A DNA stretch of 64,000 nucleotides from the NCBI RefSeq assembly GCF_900103125.1, contig NZ_FNJV01000005.1, forward strand, positions 372,001 through 436,000, given 5' to 3'. Of this stretch, positions 35,201-43,600 are shown piece after piece. Both the position numbers and the translations under genes were made by a program. The notes below the pieces were generated by a model. The model ran no database searches. It was not told the origin of the DNA and saw only the letters and a program-made list of their open reading frames with translations. This DNA is from Mucilaginibacter sp. OK268 (GTDB lineage: Bacteria; Bacteroidota; Bacteroidia; Sphingobacteriales; Sphingobacteriaceae). Numbering within the stretch: the stretch's first letter is position 1; each line of letters starts with the position of its first letter.

Positions 35201-36945
35201 TACTTTTGCTTCTTTATAATCGGGCTTTCTTCTTTTATCCCTCTTCTCATTTTCGTTATCTCATCCCGGTTTTTGTCCATTATTTGTTGCTTTAATTCAT
35301 CTTCATAATATATCCTGTTCAGCTCTTCTTCTACAGATTCAAACTCAGCCTGTAAGTTAGATATCTTGGCCTCCAGCATTGTTCGTTTGCGTGTAATTTC
35401 CTTGTCTTTTCGGGATACGGCAAAATCGCGCAGTGCTACACCTGTTCTTTCTTTAAGCTGTTGTGCTTCCCTGGCCGATCCTGTTAATACACCTTCAGGA
35501 CCCAGGTAAACATCAACCAGATCAAGCCCTTTATCGGTGATAATAAATTCACGTACCTGGTTGGAGTGTTTCATACCGCGCGATTTCATGATGTATAAGC
35601 CGCGGTTTCGTTCGCCATTATGTTCAATATCCCGTACCAGCATCCAGGTATCAACAAGGGAGGATACACCCTCGTCAGTTTGTTCGTTTACAACAGTATT
35701 GAGCGATAAAGCGGTAAACATCACCGTAATTTGCTCGTTCTGTAAAAAATCTATCAGGCGTACTAACATCGATTTTACTTCACTTACAGAGCCAACGGTG
35801 ATCAAGTTGGTTATCGGATCCAATATTATGGTATCTGGTTTAAATTGCTTTATCAGTTTGTAGATAGCTACCAGGTGCATTTCCAATCCATACAAGGTTG
35901 GTCGTGAAGCATGAAATTTTAATAATCCACTATTCACATATGGTTGCAGATCGATACTGATCGATTTCATGTTGCGGATGATCTGGTTTGGCGATTCTTC
36001 AAAAGCAAAATAGAGGCATTTCTTTTTCTGTTTGCAGGTTTCGGCAGCGAAATAAGCCCCGATACTGGTTTTACCGGTTCCGGCAGTTCCCGAAACCAAA
36101 ATACTGCTTCCCTCAAAAAAGCCCTGGCCCCCAAGCATATAATCCAATGCCGGGATACCAGATGATACCCTTTTAGAAGAAACCGCTTTTTCGAGCCCTA
36201 AAGAAGTTACCGGCAGCACAGAAATGCCATCCTGATCAATTAAAAAGGGGTATTCGTTGGTTCCATGCTGTGATCCCCTGTATTTTACCACACGGAGCCT
36301 GCGGGTTGAAATCTGGTTAATAACCCGGTGATCAAGCAGGATAACGCAATCCGATACGTATTCTTCTAATCCTTGCCGTGTCAGCGCCCCCCCTTCTCCT
36401 TTTTCGCCGGTTATAATGGCGGTAACACCTTTGTTTTTTAGAAAGGCAAAAAGCCTGCGCAGTTCGGCCCTCAAAATAGCCTGGTCGTTTAAACCTGAAA
36501 ATAGATTTTCGATGGTATCTAGCACTACTCTTTTCGCACCAATGCTATCAATCGCATGCCCTAACCTGATAAATAACCCTTCCAGGTCATACTCACCGGT
36601 CTCTTCTATTTCACTCCGGTCAATACGTACATGGTCAAGTTTTACTTTTTTCTCATCTTGTAGTTCATATAAGTTGAACCCAAGTGAAGCTACGTTCAAG
36701 GCCAACTCGTCGGTTTTTTCTTCAAAAGCCATAAAAACACCAGGTTCATTAAATACCAGTGCCCCGCGAACTATAAATTCAAGCGACATGAGTGTTTTGC
36801 CGCTCCCCGCTTCTCCGCAAATAAGCGTAGGCCGCCCTTGCGGCAATCCCCCATCAGTAATTTCATCAAGACCAGTGATGCCTGTTGGTGTTTTAGGCAA
36901 CGACTTTATATTAGCCGGTTGTTGTTTTTTATGAGATTTAGTCAT
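35200..36945 (-). CDS. kaiC: KaiC-family circadian-clock-type ATPase
   Basis: Start set at ATG 36945; a TTG three codons upstream gives a longer frame. 581 residues. CI domain with Walker A GEAGSGKT (44-51), CII with GTAGTGKT (286-293), catalytic FEE in both, and a CII phospho-loop TDEGVSSLVDT that lines up with the TDSHISTITDT of the cyanobacterial protein (Ser428/Ser429). After residue 490 a coiled-coil tail of about 80 residues (KISNLQAEFESVEEELNRIY) is added; the cyanobacterial protein ends sooner. Bacteroidota KaiC proteins are thought to serve stress or light/redox signalling rather than a 24-h clock. Confidence 0.95.
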   Translation of the reverse strand: MTKSHKKQQPANIKSLPKTPTGITGLDEITDGGLPQGRPTLICGEAGSGKTLMSLEFIVRGALVFNEPGVFMAFEEKTDELALNVASLGFNLYELQDEKKVKLDHVRIDRSEIEETGEYDLEGLFIRLGHAIDSIGAKRVVLDTIENLFSGLNDQAILRAELRRLFAFLKNKGVTAIITGEKGEGGALTRQGLEEYVSDCVILLDHRVINQISTRRLRVVKYRGSQHGTNEYPFLIDQDGISVLPVTSLGLEKAVSSKRVSSGIPALDYMLGGQGFFEGSSILVSGTAGTGKTSIGAYFAAETCKQKKKCLYFAFEESPNQIIRNMKSISIDLQPYVNSGLLKFHASRPTLYGLEMHLVAIYKLIKQFKPDTIILDPITNLITVGSVSEVKSMLVRLIDFLQNEQITVMFTALSLNTVVNEQTDEGVSSLVDTWMLVRDIEHNGERNRGLYIMKSRGMKHSNQVREFIITDKGLDLVDVYLGPEGVLTGSAREAQQLKERTGVALRDFAVSRKDKEITRKRTMLEAKISNLQAEFESVEEELNRIYYEDELKQQIMDKNRDEITKMRRGIKEESPIIKKQK

Positions 36946-37239
36946 TGTAAACAATTGTTTTTGTCAATATCGGATCATGTAAATCCAAACATTGATGGTT
37001 ATTTTCACGGTAAATGGTTAATAAATACTCATTCGGCATAAATTGTTTTAACCCCGGTAATTTATCTGGCATCTTAACAGCAACTAATATTGTTGGTTTG
37101 GTGATGTATTAGGAAACCCTACTCCAAATTTGAATACTGATCGAACATGGTGCTGTATCTCAAGGGAATATTTGTTCTAATTGAAAAACATTAACTCATT
37201 TGTTATGTTTATTAGTTATAAGAAAATAATAAAATAGTC

Positions 37240-37713
37240 ATGGGAGTTTTACAGCATATACAGCACCAGATATCGGCACTTAACGATCTGATCAAAATAA
37301 ATAACGACCGTATTGCGGGTTATGAAAAAGCTAATGAGAATACTAATGAAACAGGTTTAAATTTGCTCTTTAAAGAGTATACGGATCAAAGTAAAAACAA
37401 TGTTTCGGAGCTGAGGGAATACATTCGTGTATTGGGAGGCGACCCAACCGATGGCACTACCTTATCTGGGAAATTTAATAACACCTGGATAGATGTTAAA
37501 GCTGCTTTTATAAGCAAAGACAGGCATAGTATTTTAGCTGATTGTGAACATGCTGAGGATGTTGCCAAGAAAGCATATCGTACGGCATTGGATGATAAAG
37601 AGCTGATCTGGGAAGATCAACAGGTAGTATTTATCCTTAAAAAGCACCTGGAAAGTTTAAGGGTTGCTCATGATACCATTAAAGCTTTACGCGATGCAGA
37701 GGTCAGTGCATAA
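37240..37713 (+). CDS. PA2169-family four-helix-bundle protein
   Basis: 157 residues, all-helical, with LNDLIKINNDRIAGYEKANENT, EYTDQSKNNVSELREYIRVLGGDP and the ISKDRHSILADCEHAEDVAKKAYRTAL segment, matching the PA2169/DUF2383 family of ferritin-like bundles. Function unknown, linked in other bacteria to general stress. It is divergent from kaiC across a 294-bp gap. Confidence 0.85.
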   Translation: MGVLQHIQHQISALNDLIKINNDRIAGYEKANENTNETGLNLLFKEYTDQSKNNVSELREYIRVLGGDPTDGTTLSGKFNNTWIDVKAAFISKDRHSILADCEHAEDVAKKAYRTALDDKELIWEDQQVVFILKKHLESLRVAHDTIKALRDAEVSA

Positions 37714-37757
37714 TTTTTACATGCACTCCTATAGTTAAGCGGATGAAGTAAGGTAGA

Positions 37758-38141
37758 TTATTGAGTAACCGGTTTTGCTGAGATAATACTATCCACAACA
37801 AATACGCTTACTCCGCGCCACGGCAACGCATGCAGATACTCTTTGTAGTGTAACTCAAGAAAAGAACCGGTGCTGCTGTTTAGTTTTTGCGCCACTTTCT
37901 CGTCGGTAACTGAAAACATGAACTCGTTTGATGAAATATTACCGCCACCTTGTGGTGTTTTTATACCACTTTGTATTAACCGCCCCTCATAGGTTTTAAA
38001 CATATACCCCTTTTTTACAAAGTAGTTCATAGTACCCGCCTTTGCTCCTTCGCCAAAAACAAAGAAATAACGCTGGTAGGTAAACCCGGCGATCAATACT
38101 AATATTACGATTAAAATAATTGCTTTAGTACGGCCTTTCAT
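37758..38141 (-). CDS. Small membrane-anchored protein of unknown function
   Basis: 127 residues: one N-terminal transmembrane helix (AIILIVILVLIAGFTY) and an extracytoplasmic part with KAGTMNYFVKKGYMFKTYEGRLIQSG and ELHYKEYLHALPWRG. This Bacteroidota family is often mislabelled 6-phosphogluconate dehydrogenase in databases; nothing in the sequence supports that name. Confidence 0.75.
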   Translation of the reverse strand: MKGRTKAIILIVILVLIAGFTYQRYFFVFGEGAKAGTMNYFVKKGYMFKTYEGRLIQSGIKTPQGGGNISSNEFMFSVTDEKVAQKLNSSTGSFLELHYKEYLHALPWRGVSVFVVDSIISAKPVTQ

Positions 38142-38177
38142 ATAGATATATTTTTATCTAAACTACAAAATAAAACT

Positions 38178-38299
38178 AAGAGTCAGGAATCAGGAGTTAA
38201 GAATCAGGAAAAACAGCAATGGTAGGATAATACCATTGTTAATTTAAATAAGAAAAGCAATTTCTTGTCTTGACTCCTGACTCTTATCTCTTGATTCTC
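38178..38299. repeat. Intergenic imperfect inverted repeat, GAGTCAGGA family
   Basis: Left arm near 38178-38209 (AAGAGTCAGGAATCAGGAGT) and right arm near 38268-38286 (CTTGACTCCTGACTCTT), imperfect. It separates two minus-strand genes. The same vocabulary (GAATCAAGAGACAAG) appears at 60681-60769. Confidence 0.6.
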
Positions 38300-38300
38300 A

Positions 38301-39080
38301 TCAATTATTACCAGCAGGAGTAAGCTTTACATTTTTATAAGATGAGAGCATGAAATTGATCAGGTCGATAATATTTAAAGGTGGTTCGTTTGTGTTGATG
38401 CTCAGTTTCTTTTTACTGTCAACAAAATCAATAGCAAAGTAGTAGTTTGGCGCGTCAACCACCTGGTTACCTTGCTGCCAATCGTTCATTTTCTTTAGTT
38501 CACTATGCTTTAACCAATAGTTTAGTGTATCCAACTGACTTTGACTTAATTTTCCGGTGTAATCGCCTTTATATGGAGCTGCGTGTTCACCGGCTTTCAG
38601 ATGATAGTCGCCATTGGGCCATATCTCGATACCCAACTGTGGGCAATCACCAAAACAGGTGGATGATAAAAAATAGAGCTTGGAGAATTTGATATTTTTA
38701 TCGTAACTGTTTTTGAAGTTTAAGAACTCATAGGTAATAGTACCAGCTAATTTGATAGCATTAGGTTCAATGGCTTTTAAATACATCCGGTTATAGTCAA
38801 TGTGTCTTATCAGAAATTTGAAATCGTCCCGGTGCTGTTTTTTAAAATTGTCGGCGCTGCTCCTGAAGATGTCTGACAAGATCAAGGTATCATTCACAAT
38901 GGCATAATGGTCTTTAACACCTGCGTTTCCCACAAAATTATAGTATACTTTTTTGTCGGCAAAATAAAGGTGGCCCAGATCTTTTGTTATCCAGCGTTCG
39001 GCGTCCAATTGTACTTTTTGAGCGAATGATAAACCTGAGATCAGCAAAAATAACAACAGGGAGAGTCCACGTTTTACCAT
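38301..39080 (-). CDS. DUF6438-domain secreted protein
   Basis: 259 residues with a signal peptide (LSLLLFLLISGLSFAQ). The C-terminal half matches DUF6438: YFLSSTCFGDCPQLGIEIWPNGDYHLKAGEHA and LNYWLKHSELKKM, with a CFGDC pair that could form a disulfide or bind metal. Exported; role unknown. Confidence 0.8.
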   Translation of the reverse strand: MVKRGLSLLLFLLISGLSFAQKVQLDAERWITKDLGHLYFADKKVYYNFVGNAGVKDHYAIVNDTLILSDIFRSSADNFKKQHRDDFKFLIRHIDYNRMYLKAIEPNAIKLAGTITYEFLNFKNSYDKNIKFSKLYFLSSTCFGDCPQLGIEIWPNGDYHLKAGEHAAPYKGDYTGKLSQSQLDTLNYWLKHSELKKMNDWQQGNQVVDAPNYYFAIDFVDSKKKLSINTNEPPLNIIDLINFMLSSYKNVKLTPAGNN

Positions 39081-39130
39081 TGGGGTTATGCTTTTAGGGG
39101 TAGATGAAATTTGGCTAACGTTTTAAAAAC

Positions 39131-39763
39131 TCACAAACTCATATAATATTTTGTTAATGACTCAAAATCATCAAACTTCAACGCATAATCGTCTGTTTTA
39201 CCAAAACCATAGGTCACAAATATAAATGGTATCCCGGCCATACGTGTCTGTTCAGCGTCACCATTAGTATCACCTATATAAACCGGGTGTTTTAACTGGT
39301 GCTTATCGATCAGCAATTGCATGTTATAATGCTTTGGCATATTGTTTTGTCCATAGGCCATGGAGTCGGTGATATCATCCTCAATTTTGGCCCAGCTTAT
39401 AAATAGAGGAATAATGCCTATTGCACAATTACTGAGGATAAAGAGCTTGTATTTGGTTGCCAACTGTTTGACACCCTCGGTTACCCCATCGTACATTACG
39501 CCGCCACTGGTAGGTAATATCTGCCTGCGGGTTTCATTTACATCCATATAAATACCCTGTGCCCTGTCGTCATCAAAATCGGGCATGAGTACCTTGGTTA
39601 GTTTTTTACCTTCCATGCCCATCAGCTGCATCAGGTCGTTGCGACCAATAACACGTTGAATACTCATTTTTTCAAATACAAGGTTCCATGAATTGGCGTA
39701 GGTATCAACGGCATCCCAGAGGGTTCCGTCCATGTCAAATATCAAGCTGTCGGGTTTCTGCAT
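39131..39763 (-). CDS. HAD-superfamily phosphatase (phosphoglycolate phosphatase-like)
   Basis: 210 residues with motif I IFDMDGTLWDAVDTY, motif II FILSNCAIG, motif III lysine (NMPKHYN), and motif IV YIGDTNGDAEQTRMAG. Four-helix cap as in Gph-type enzymes. Soluble; substrate unknown. Confidence 0.9.
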   Translation of the reverse strand: MQKPDSLIFDMDGTLWDAVDTYANSWNLVFEKMSIQRVIGRNDLMQLMGMEGKKLTKVLMPDFDDDRAQGIYMDVNETRRQILPTSGGVMYDGVTEGVKQLATKYKLFILSNCAIGIIPLFISWAKIEDDITDSMAYGQNNMPKHYNMQLLIDKHQLKHPVYIGDTNGDAEQTRMAGIPFIFVTYGFGKTDDYALKFDDFESLTKYYMSL

Positions 39764-39781
39764 ATAAACACAATATTGTTT

Positions 39782-39938
39782 TTGCTAAGATGTAAAATTT
39801 ACACCAAGCATAAAACAGAAGTTCATGTTTTCTTCATTATTAAACTTCATCTTAGCAGTGTGATAAGGTTAATGTGGGCCAGCTTAGCAGGAGGTTGGTT
39901 CCATAGGGCCTCTACCGTAAAAGGTAGGGGCTTTTTTT
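39782..39938 (+). ncRNA. Candidate small RNA with intrinsic terminator
   Basis: Opposite strand to both flanking genes. A 9-bp stem GCTAAGATG (39784-39792) / CATCTTAGC (39848-39856) encloses an inner GAAGTT/AACTTC helix (39818-39823, 39843-39848). Then comes a terminator, GCCTCTACC (39908-39916) / GGTAGGGGC (39923-39931), followed by seven T. No plausible ORF. The promoter is not clear, so the start is only an estimate. Confidence 0.42.
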
Positions 39939-39970
39939 ATTTTACAACATTTTATTGAATGAACATATGG

Positions 39971-40003
39971 AACCGGAGCCCGTTTAGGACTTCGGTTTTT
40001 TTG
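39971..40003 (+). terminator. Second intrinsic terminator in the same gap
   Basis: AACCGGAG (39971-39978) / CTTCGGTT (39990-39997) with one G-U pair, followed by a run of T. It points in the plus direction, 32 bp after the first terminator, although no plus-strand gene is present upstream. Confidence 0.6.
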
Positions 40004-40032
40004 TTTAGAGTAAAATAATTATAATCTGATTA

Positions 40033-40692
40033 TTAGATAGTTATACTATCTCCCACTTGATATACTTCATGGAATTTGATGCCCAGTTTATCGAAATGCT
40101 TTGCATAGGCCGCGTAGCGTTTCTGAATGAAGAACGTTTTAGCGTATCCATCATGAACGGGCAATATCTGGCGCGGATTTAACCGATCGGCAAAAGCAGA
40201 TATCATCACTTCGCTGGCAAATGGCGCCATGGTTACCATGATTAGTAATTCTAGATCTTTGAATTTCAATAGTTTATCTTCCATCGAATCAACCGGGTGC
40301 AACACTTTGTCGTTAATGATGAAGCCCGTCATTTGCGGTAATGGGTTATCCATGATCAAAGCATGTTGTACCGGGAAGGCTTGCAGCTTAAATGGGCCAA
40401 AATGTTCGGTAGCGTCTTCCAGGATAGAAAATTCAATTCCTGCTTTTTGCAATTGTTCGCCAACCTGGCTGTTTGTAAGCACCTGCGCGTCGCTAACATC
40501 CATGATTTTTTGTAAAATATCTATTACAAAATGATCTGGATGGATGTGTGTGATCACAATAATATTGACATCGGCAAACATTTGGGGCGTTACCAGGCCC
40601 TCAATAAAAGAATAATCGCCCGGATCAAATAGAATTTTATAGCCATCAAGCTCAAATACAAGGCATGAATGGAGGTATTTTGAAATTTTCAT
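40033..40692 (-). CDS. MBL-fold metallo-hydrolase (UlaG-like)
   Basis: Start set at the ATG at 40692 (MKISKYLHSC); the frame also has an upstream TTG. 219 residues. Metal motif ITHIHPDHFVID, then HPVDSMEDKLLKF and LPVHDGYAKTFF, as in UlaG/YtkL-type lactamase-fold hydrolases. Substrate unknown. Confidence 0.88.
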   Translation of the reverse strand: MKISKYLHSCLVFELDGYKILFDPGDYSFIEGLVTPQMFADVNIIVITHIHPDHFVIDILQKIMDVSDAQVLTNSQVGEQLQKAGIEFSILEDATEHFGPFKLQAFPVQHALIMDNPLPQMTGFIINDKVLHPVDSMEDKLLKFKDLELLIMVTMAPFASEVMISAFADRLNPRQILPVHDGYAKTFFIQKRYAAYAKHFDKLGIKFHEVYQVGDSITI

Positions 40693-40702
40693 AGACTTCA
40701 AT

Positions 40703-40800
40703 TTAGTATCAAGTAGCTAGTATCAAGTATCAAGATTTTTGAATACCTCGTGAAGCTAATGTAGCTGTCGCGATACTTGATACTAGCTACTTGATACTAA
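40703..40800. repeat. Intergenic perfect inverted repeat, TATCAAGTA family
   Basis: Perfect 29-bp arms (40703-40731 and 40772-40800) beginning TTAGTATCAAGTAGCTAGTA, with a 40-bp loop. Located between the PhoH stop (40804) and the MBL-gene start on the same strand. The arm itself contains two tandem AGTATCAAGTA units. Confidence 0.85.
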
Positions 40801-40803
40801 AAA

Positions 40804-42156
40804 TTACAACAACTCATTTGCCAGATTAGCCAGTTCGCTCCGCTCCCCTTTTTGCAGGGTGATATGTGCGTATAGTGGATGTCCTTTGGCTTTATCTATC
40901 AGGTATGATAAGCCATTACTTTCCGCATCCAGGTATGGTGTGTCTATCTGGTAAATATCTCCTGTGAAAACAAATTTGCTGTTTTCTCCGGCACGTGATA
41001 TGATGGTTTTTACCTCGTGCGGCGTAAGATTCTGGGCTTCGTCTACAATAAAAAATATCTTGCTTAGCGTACGTCCACGGATGAAAGCAAGTGGAGCGAT
41101 CGATATTTTGTCGTTAGTTACCAGTTCATCAATTTTGGCCTGCATCTTTTCATCGTCCATGAATTGGTCTTTAATAAATTTCAGGTTATCCCATATCGGC
41201 GCCATATACGGGTCGATCTTTGATTTGATATCGCCAGGCAAAAAACCGATATCCTTATTACTTAAGGGTACAATAGGGCGTGTAACAAAAATTTGACGAT
41301 AATATTTACGTTGCTCCAGTGCGCTGGCCAAGGCAAGCAGGGTTTTACCTGTGCCGGCATTACCCTGTATGGTTACCAGTTTAATATCTGGATGTAATAA
41401 AGCATGAATAGCAAACGCTTGTTCAATATTTTTGGGTAATATATTAAACACTGGCTGTTCAATAACTTTTTCAAGCTGCCGGGTTTGTGTATTGTAAAAG
41501 CCCGGAACATCACTGTTTTTACCTTTTAATATATAGAAGTGGTTGTTGGTATATGATGCTATATGTAAACTTTCGGCAGGCAGGTTTTCATGTTTATTGA
41601 GCTGGGTGATCAGCTTTTCGGTTACTTTGTTTACATCGGTTTGCCCGGTATACAATTCATCCAGGTTTTTGATCTTACCGGTTTCATAGTCTTCCGCATG
41701 CAGGTTAAGCGCTTTCGCTTTGAGCCGCAGACATATATCTTTTGATACCAGTACTACTTTTTTACCGGGATTCTCTTCCTGTAAACCTAAAGCCGCGTTT
41801 AATATGCGATGATCTGTTTTGTCGGAGCCAAATACCTCCTCGGCGTCAATAGCGGTGGTTTTAACATCCATGGCCACCTTAAAGCTGCCCTTGCTTTTGC
41901 CATTGAGCGGGATCCATTCATTTACCAGGCTATTGCGCGACAGGTCATCCATTAGCCGGATAAAACTGCGGGCCTCAAAATTACGGGTGTCGTTACCATT
42001 CTTTTTGTTATCCAGTTCTTCCAGCACCTGTATGGGTATGGCTACGTCATGTTCCTGGAAATTCTGAAATGCGTTGTGATCGTAAAGGATCACTGAGGTA
42101 TCTAAAACAAATATTTTATTACTTACAATAGTTCCGTTCTTACCATCTTTATTCAT
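40804..42156 (-). CDS. PIN-domain / PhoH-type ATPase fusion
   Basis: 450 residues. N-terminal PIN nuclease domain (KIFVLDTSVILYDHNAF with Asp19, later FGSDKTDHRILNAALGL), then a PhoH ATPase with Walker A VTIQGNAGTGKTLLALASAL, FVTRPIVPLSNKDIGFLPGD and Walker B FFIVDEAQNLTPHEVK. Such fusions (PhoH2-type) are RNA helicase/ribonucleases. Soluble; often linked to RNA turnover under stress. Confidence 0.92.
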   Translation of the reverse strand: MNKDGKNGTIVSNKIFVLDTSVILYDHNAFQNFQEHDVAIPIQVLEELDNKKNGNDTRNFEARSFIRLMDDLSRNSLVNEWIPLNGKSKGSFKVAMDVKTTAIDAEEVFGSDKTDHRILNAALGLQEENPGKKVVLVSKDICLRLKAKALNLHAEDYETGKIKNLDELYTGQTDVNKVTEKLITQLNKHENLPAESLHIASYTNNHFYILKGKNSDVPGFYNTQTRQLEKVIEQPVFNILPKNIEQAFAIHALLHPDIKLVTIQGNAGTGKTLLALASALEQRKYYRQIFVTRPIVPLSNKDIGFLPGDIKSKIDPYMAPIWDNLKFIKDQFMDDEKMQAKIDELVTNDKISIAPLAFIRGRTLSKIFFIVDEAQNLTPHEVKTIISRAGENSKFVFTGDIYQIDTPYLDAESNGLSYLIDKAKGHPLYAHITLQKGERSELANLANELL

Positions 42157-42325
42157 ATCCGACTAATTTAAGGAATCTGCTGTTAGTTTCAAGCACAAAG
42201 ATCATCTTGGATTTTTGATTTCGAATTTTTGATTTCGGATTTAAGACTTAGAGTTTCCCTCCCTGTCGGTTTTGTTCTATTTTATTTTTTGATATCGTGC
42301 CAATTTTATCAAAAAATAAAACGCC

Positions 42326-42661
42326 ATGAAATCATCGATTTTTAAAAACAATAATAAAGTACGGCAATTGCTTACACCATTTATAACTATTGCGCTTCTG
42401 GGTTGGTATCATGCTACTTATGCCCAAAACCCACCCTTAACAGGCAGAGCCCTGTTTGAAAAAAAATGTGCCACCTGTCACGGTAATGATGGCACAAGAG
42501 GTCGCTGGGGAGCCAAAAATTTACAAATAAGTAAATTAGATAATAACGAATTGCTTAACACTATCAGTAAGGGCCGGGGTATTATGCCCAACTGGGGCAA
42601 AAAACTATCGGCTATCCAGATAAGCTCAGTAATTGAATACATTAAAACTTTAAGAAAATAA
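42326..42661 (+). CDS. Class I cytochrome c
   Basis: 111 residues with an N-terminal membrane/signal segment (LLTPFITIALLGWYHATYAQ), one haem motif CATCH (KKCATCHGNDGT) and a distal Met in GRGIMPNWGKKLSAIQISSVIEYIKTL. A periplasmic one-haem electron carrier. The DUF1772 gene begins two bases after its stop. Confidence 0.9.
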   Translation: MKSSIFKNNNKVRQLLTPFITIALLGWYHATYAQNPPLTGRALFEKKCATCHGNDGTRGRWGAKNLQISKLDNNELLNTISKGRGIMPNWGKKLSAIQISSVIEYIKTLRK

Positions 42662-42663
42662 TC

Positions 42664-43167
42664 ATGATCAAGATGAATATGACAACCCTGATTTTAATAA
42701 TCACCGCTACAGCCACCGGCTTAATTGCCGGTCTGTTTTATGCCTACACCTGCTCCGTTAATTTAGGGCTGGGTAAGCTGACCGATCGCGAATACATTGC
42801 CGCCATGAACTCCATTAACGTGCAGATTTTAAACCCACTGTTTTTTGCCAGTTTTATGGGGACATTATTATTACTGCCATTAAGTGCTTACCTGAATTAT
42901 AGCCCAGGAATGAATACGCGCTTTATATTGTTAGTTGCTGCCGCCCTGATTTATGCCATAGGTGTATTTGGCGTAACTATGTTTGGGAATGTGCCTTTAA
43001 ATGATGCTTTGGCCAGGCTCAATGCAGAAACCGCATCGGCAAAGGACCTTTCCGTATACCGGGCAATGTTTGAAGGGCCCTGGAATTTTCTGCATAACAT
43101 CCGCACGTTGGCCAATGTAGTAAGTTTGGTACTGGTTATTGTGGCTTGCTGCTGCGAAAGTAAATAA
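42664..43167 (+). CDS. DUF1772-domain membrane protein
   Basis: 167 residues with four transmembrane helices: TLILIITATATGLIAGLFYAY, LNPLFFASFMGTLLLLPLSAYL, FILLVAAALIYAIGVFGVTMFGNVPLNDAL, and a last helix. The FGNVPLNDAL motif is typical of DUF1772 (anthrone-oxygenase-like) proteins. Oxygenase activity is a family label only. Operon with the cytochrome c gene. Confidence 0.85.
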   Translation: MIKMNMTTLILIITATATGLIAGLFYAYTCSVNLGLGKLTDREYIAAMNSINVQILNPLFFASFMGTLLLLPLSAYLNYSPGMNTRFILLVAAALIYAIGVFGVTMFGNVPLNDALARLNAETASAKDLSVYRAMFEGPWNFLHNIRTLANVVSLVLVIVACCCESK

Positions 43168-43199
43168 GCAGAGTAGGTTGCAAAACCTTATAAACGCGA

Positions 43200-43575
43200 A
43201 AACGGGAGTCTCTTCTTTCGAATTGAACTCCCGTTTCCTGACCACTGTTCTGCCATAGCTTCCCAGTAGCACCAAGTTTTGTGTATCACTACCGACATGA
43301 TCTTGTCCGTCGTTCTTGCGAACTGTCGACTCCTTCAATGTCATTGGTTCAGTTGCGGTTCTCCGTGAAGTTCCTGCATTTCCCCAATACCTCTTTTAAT
43401 CACAATCTTTTTTCAAAGACTTTCGTTTTTTTATTTTTTCATGTGACTCAGGCACTTCCCTTGTTCTTTAGCTTCCCCGAAGGTCTGCCCGATTCAACTT
43501 CTGTAATCCTGAAAGGCTGTCAATGTACGTCGTTCTTGATGAATTCAATATCGGGACATCTCCGTAATTCTGCAA
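43200..43575 (-). ncRNA. Candidate structured non-coding RNA, about 375 nt
   Basis: A tract of mixed base composition bounded by very AT-rich DNA on its upstream side (minus strand), with stops in every frame. It ends in a 10-bp hairpin (43227-43236 / 43200-43209, AAACGGGAGT on one arm) followed by TTT. Internal nested stems: GACAT/ATGTC (43338-43342 with 43294-43298) enclosing GTTC-GCAA-GAAC (43312-43323), a GNRA-type tetraloop. A further hairpin pairs 43264-43269 with 43242-43247, and CCCGAT pairs with ATCGGG in the 5' half. The 11-mer CAAGAACGACG occurs twice, 220 nt apart. It matches neither rnpB nor tmRNA by eye. Confidence 0.5.
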
Positions 43576-43600
43576 GGATTTTATTTATTTTTTATTAACA

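Noticed and set aside
36416..36934. 172-codon frame on the plus strand
   Set aside because: Antisense to kaiC, Ser/Pro-rich with no start signals; a shadow of the real gene.
42196..42245. Repeat of GATTTTTGATTTCGAA-type words before cytochrome c
   Set aside because: A short direct repeat with no partner arm; looks like simple sequence.
43281..43598. 105-codon plus-strand frame and 115-codon minus frame at 42997-43344
   Set aside because: Both cross the candidate structured RNA; no signal peptide, motif or start signal, and the second overlaps the DUF1772 gene antisense.
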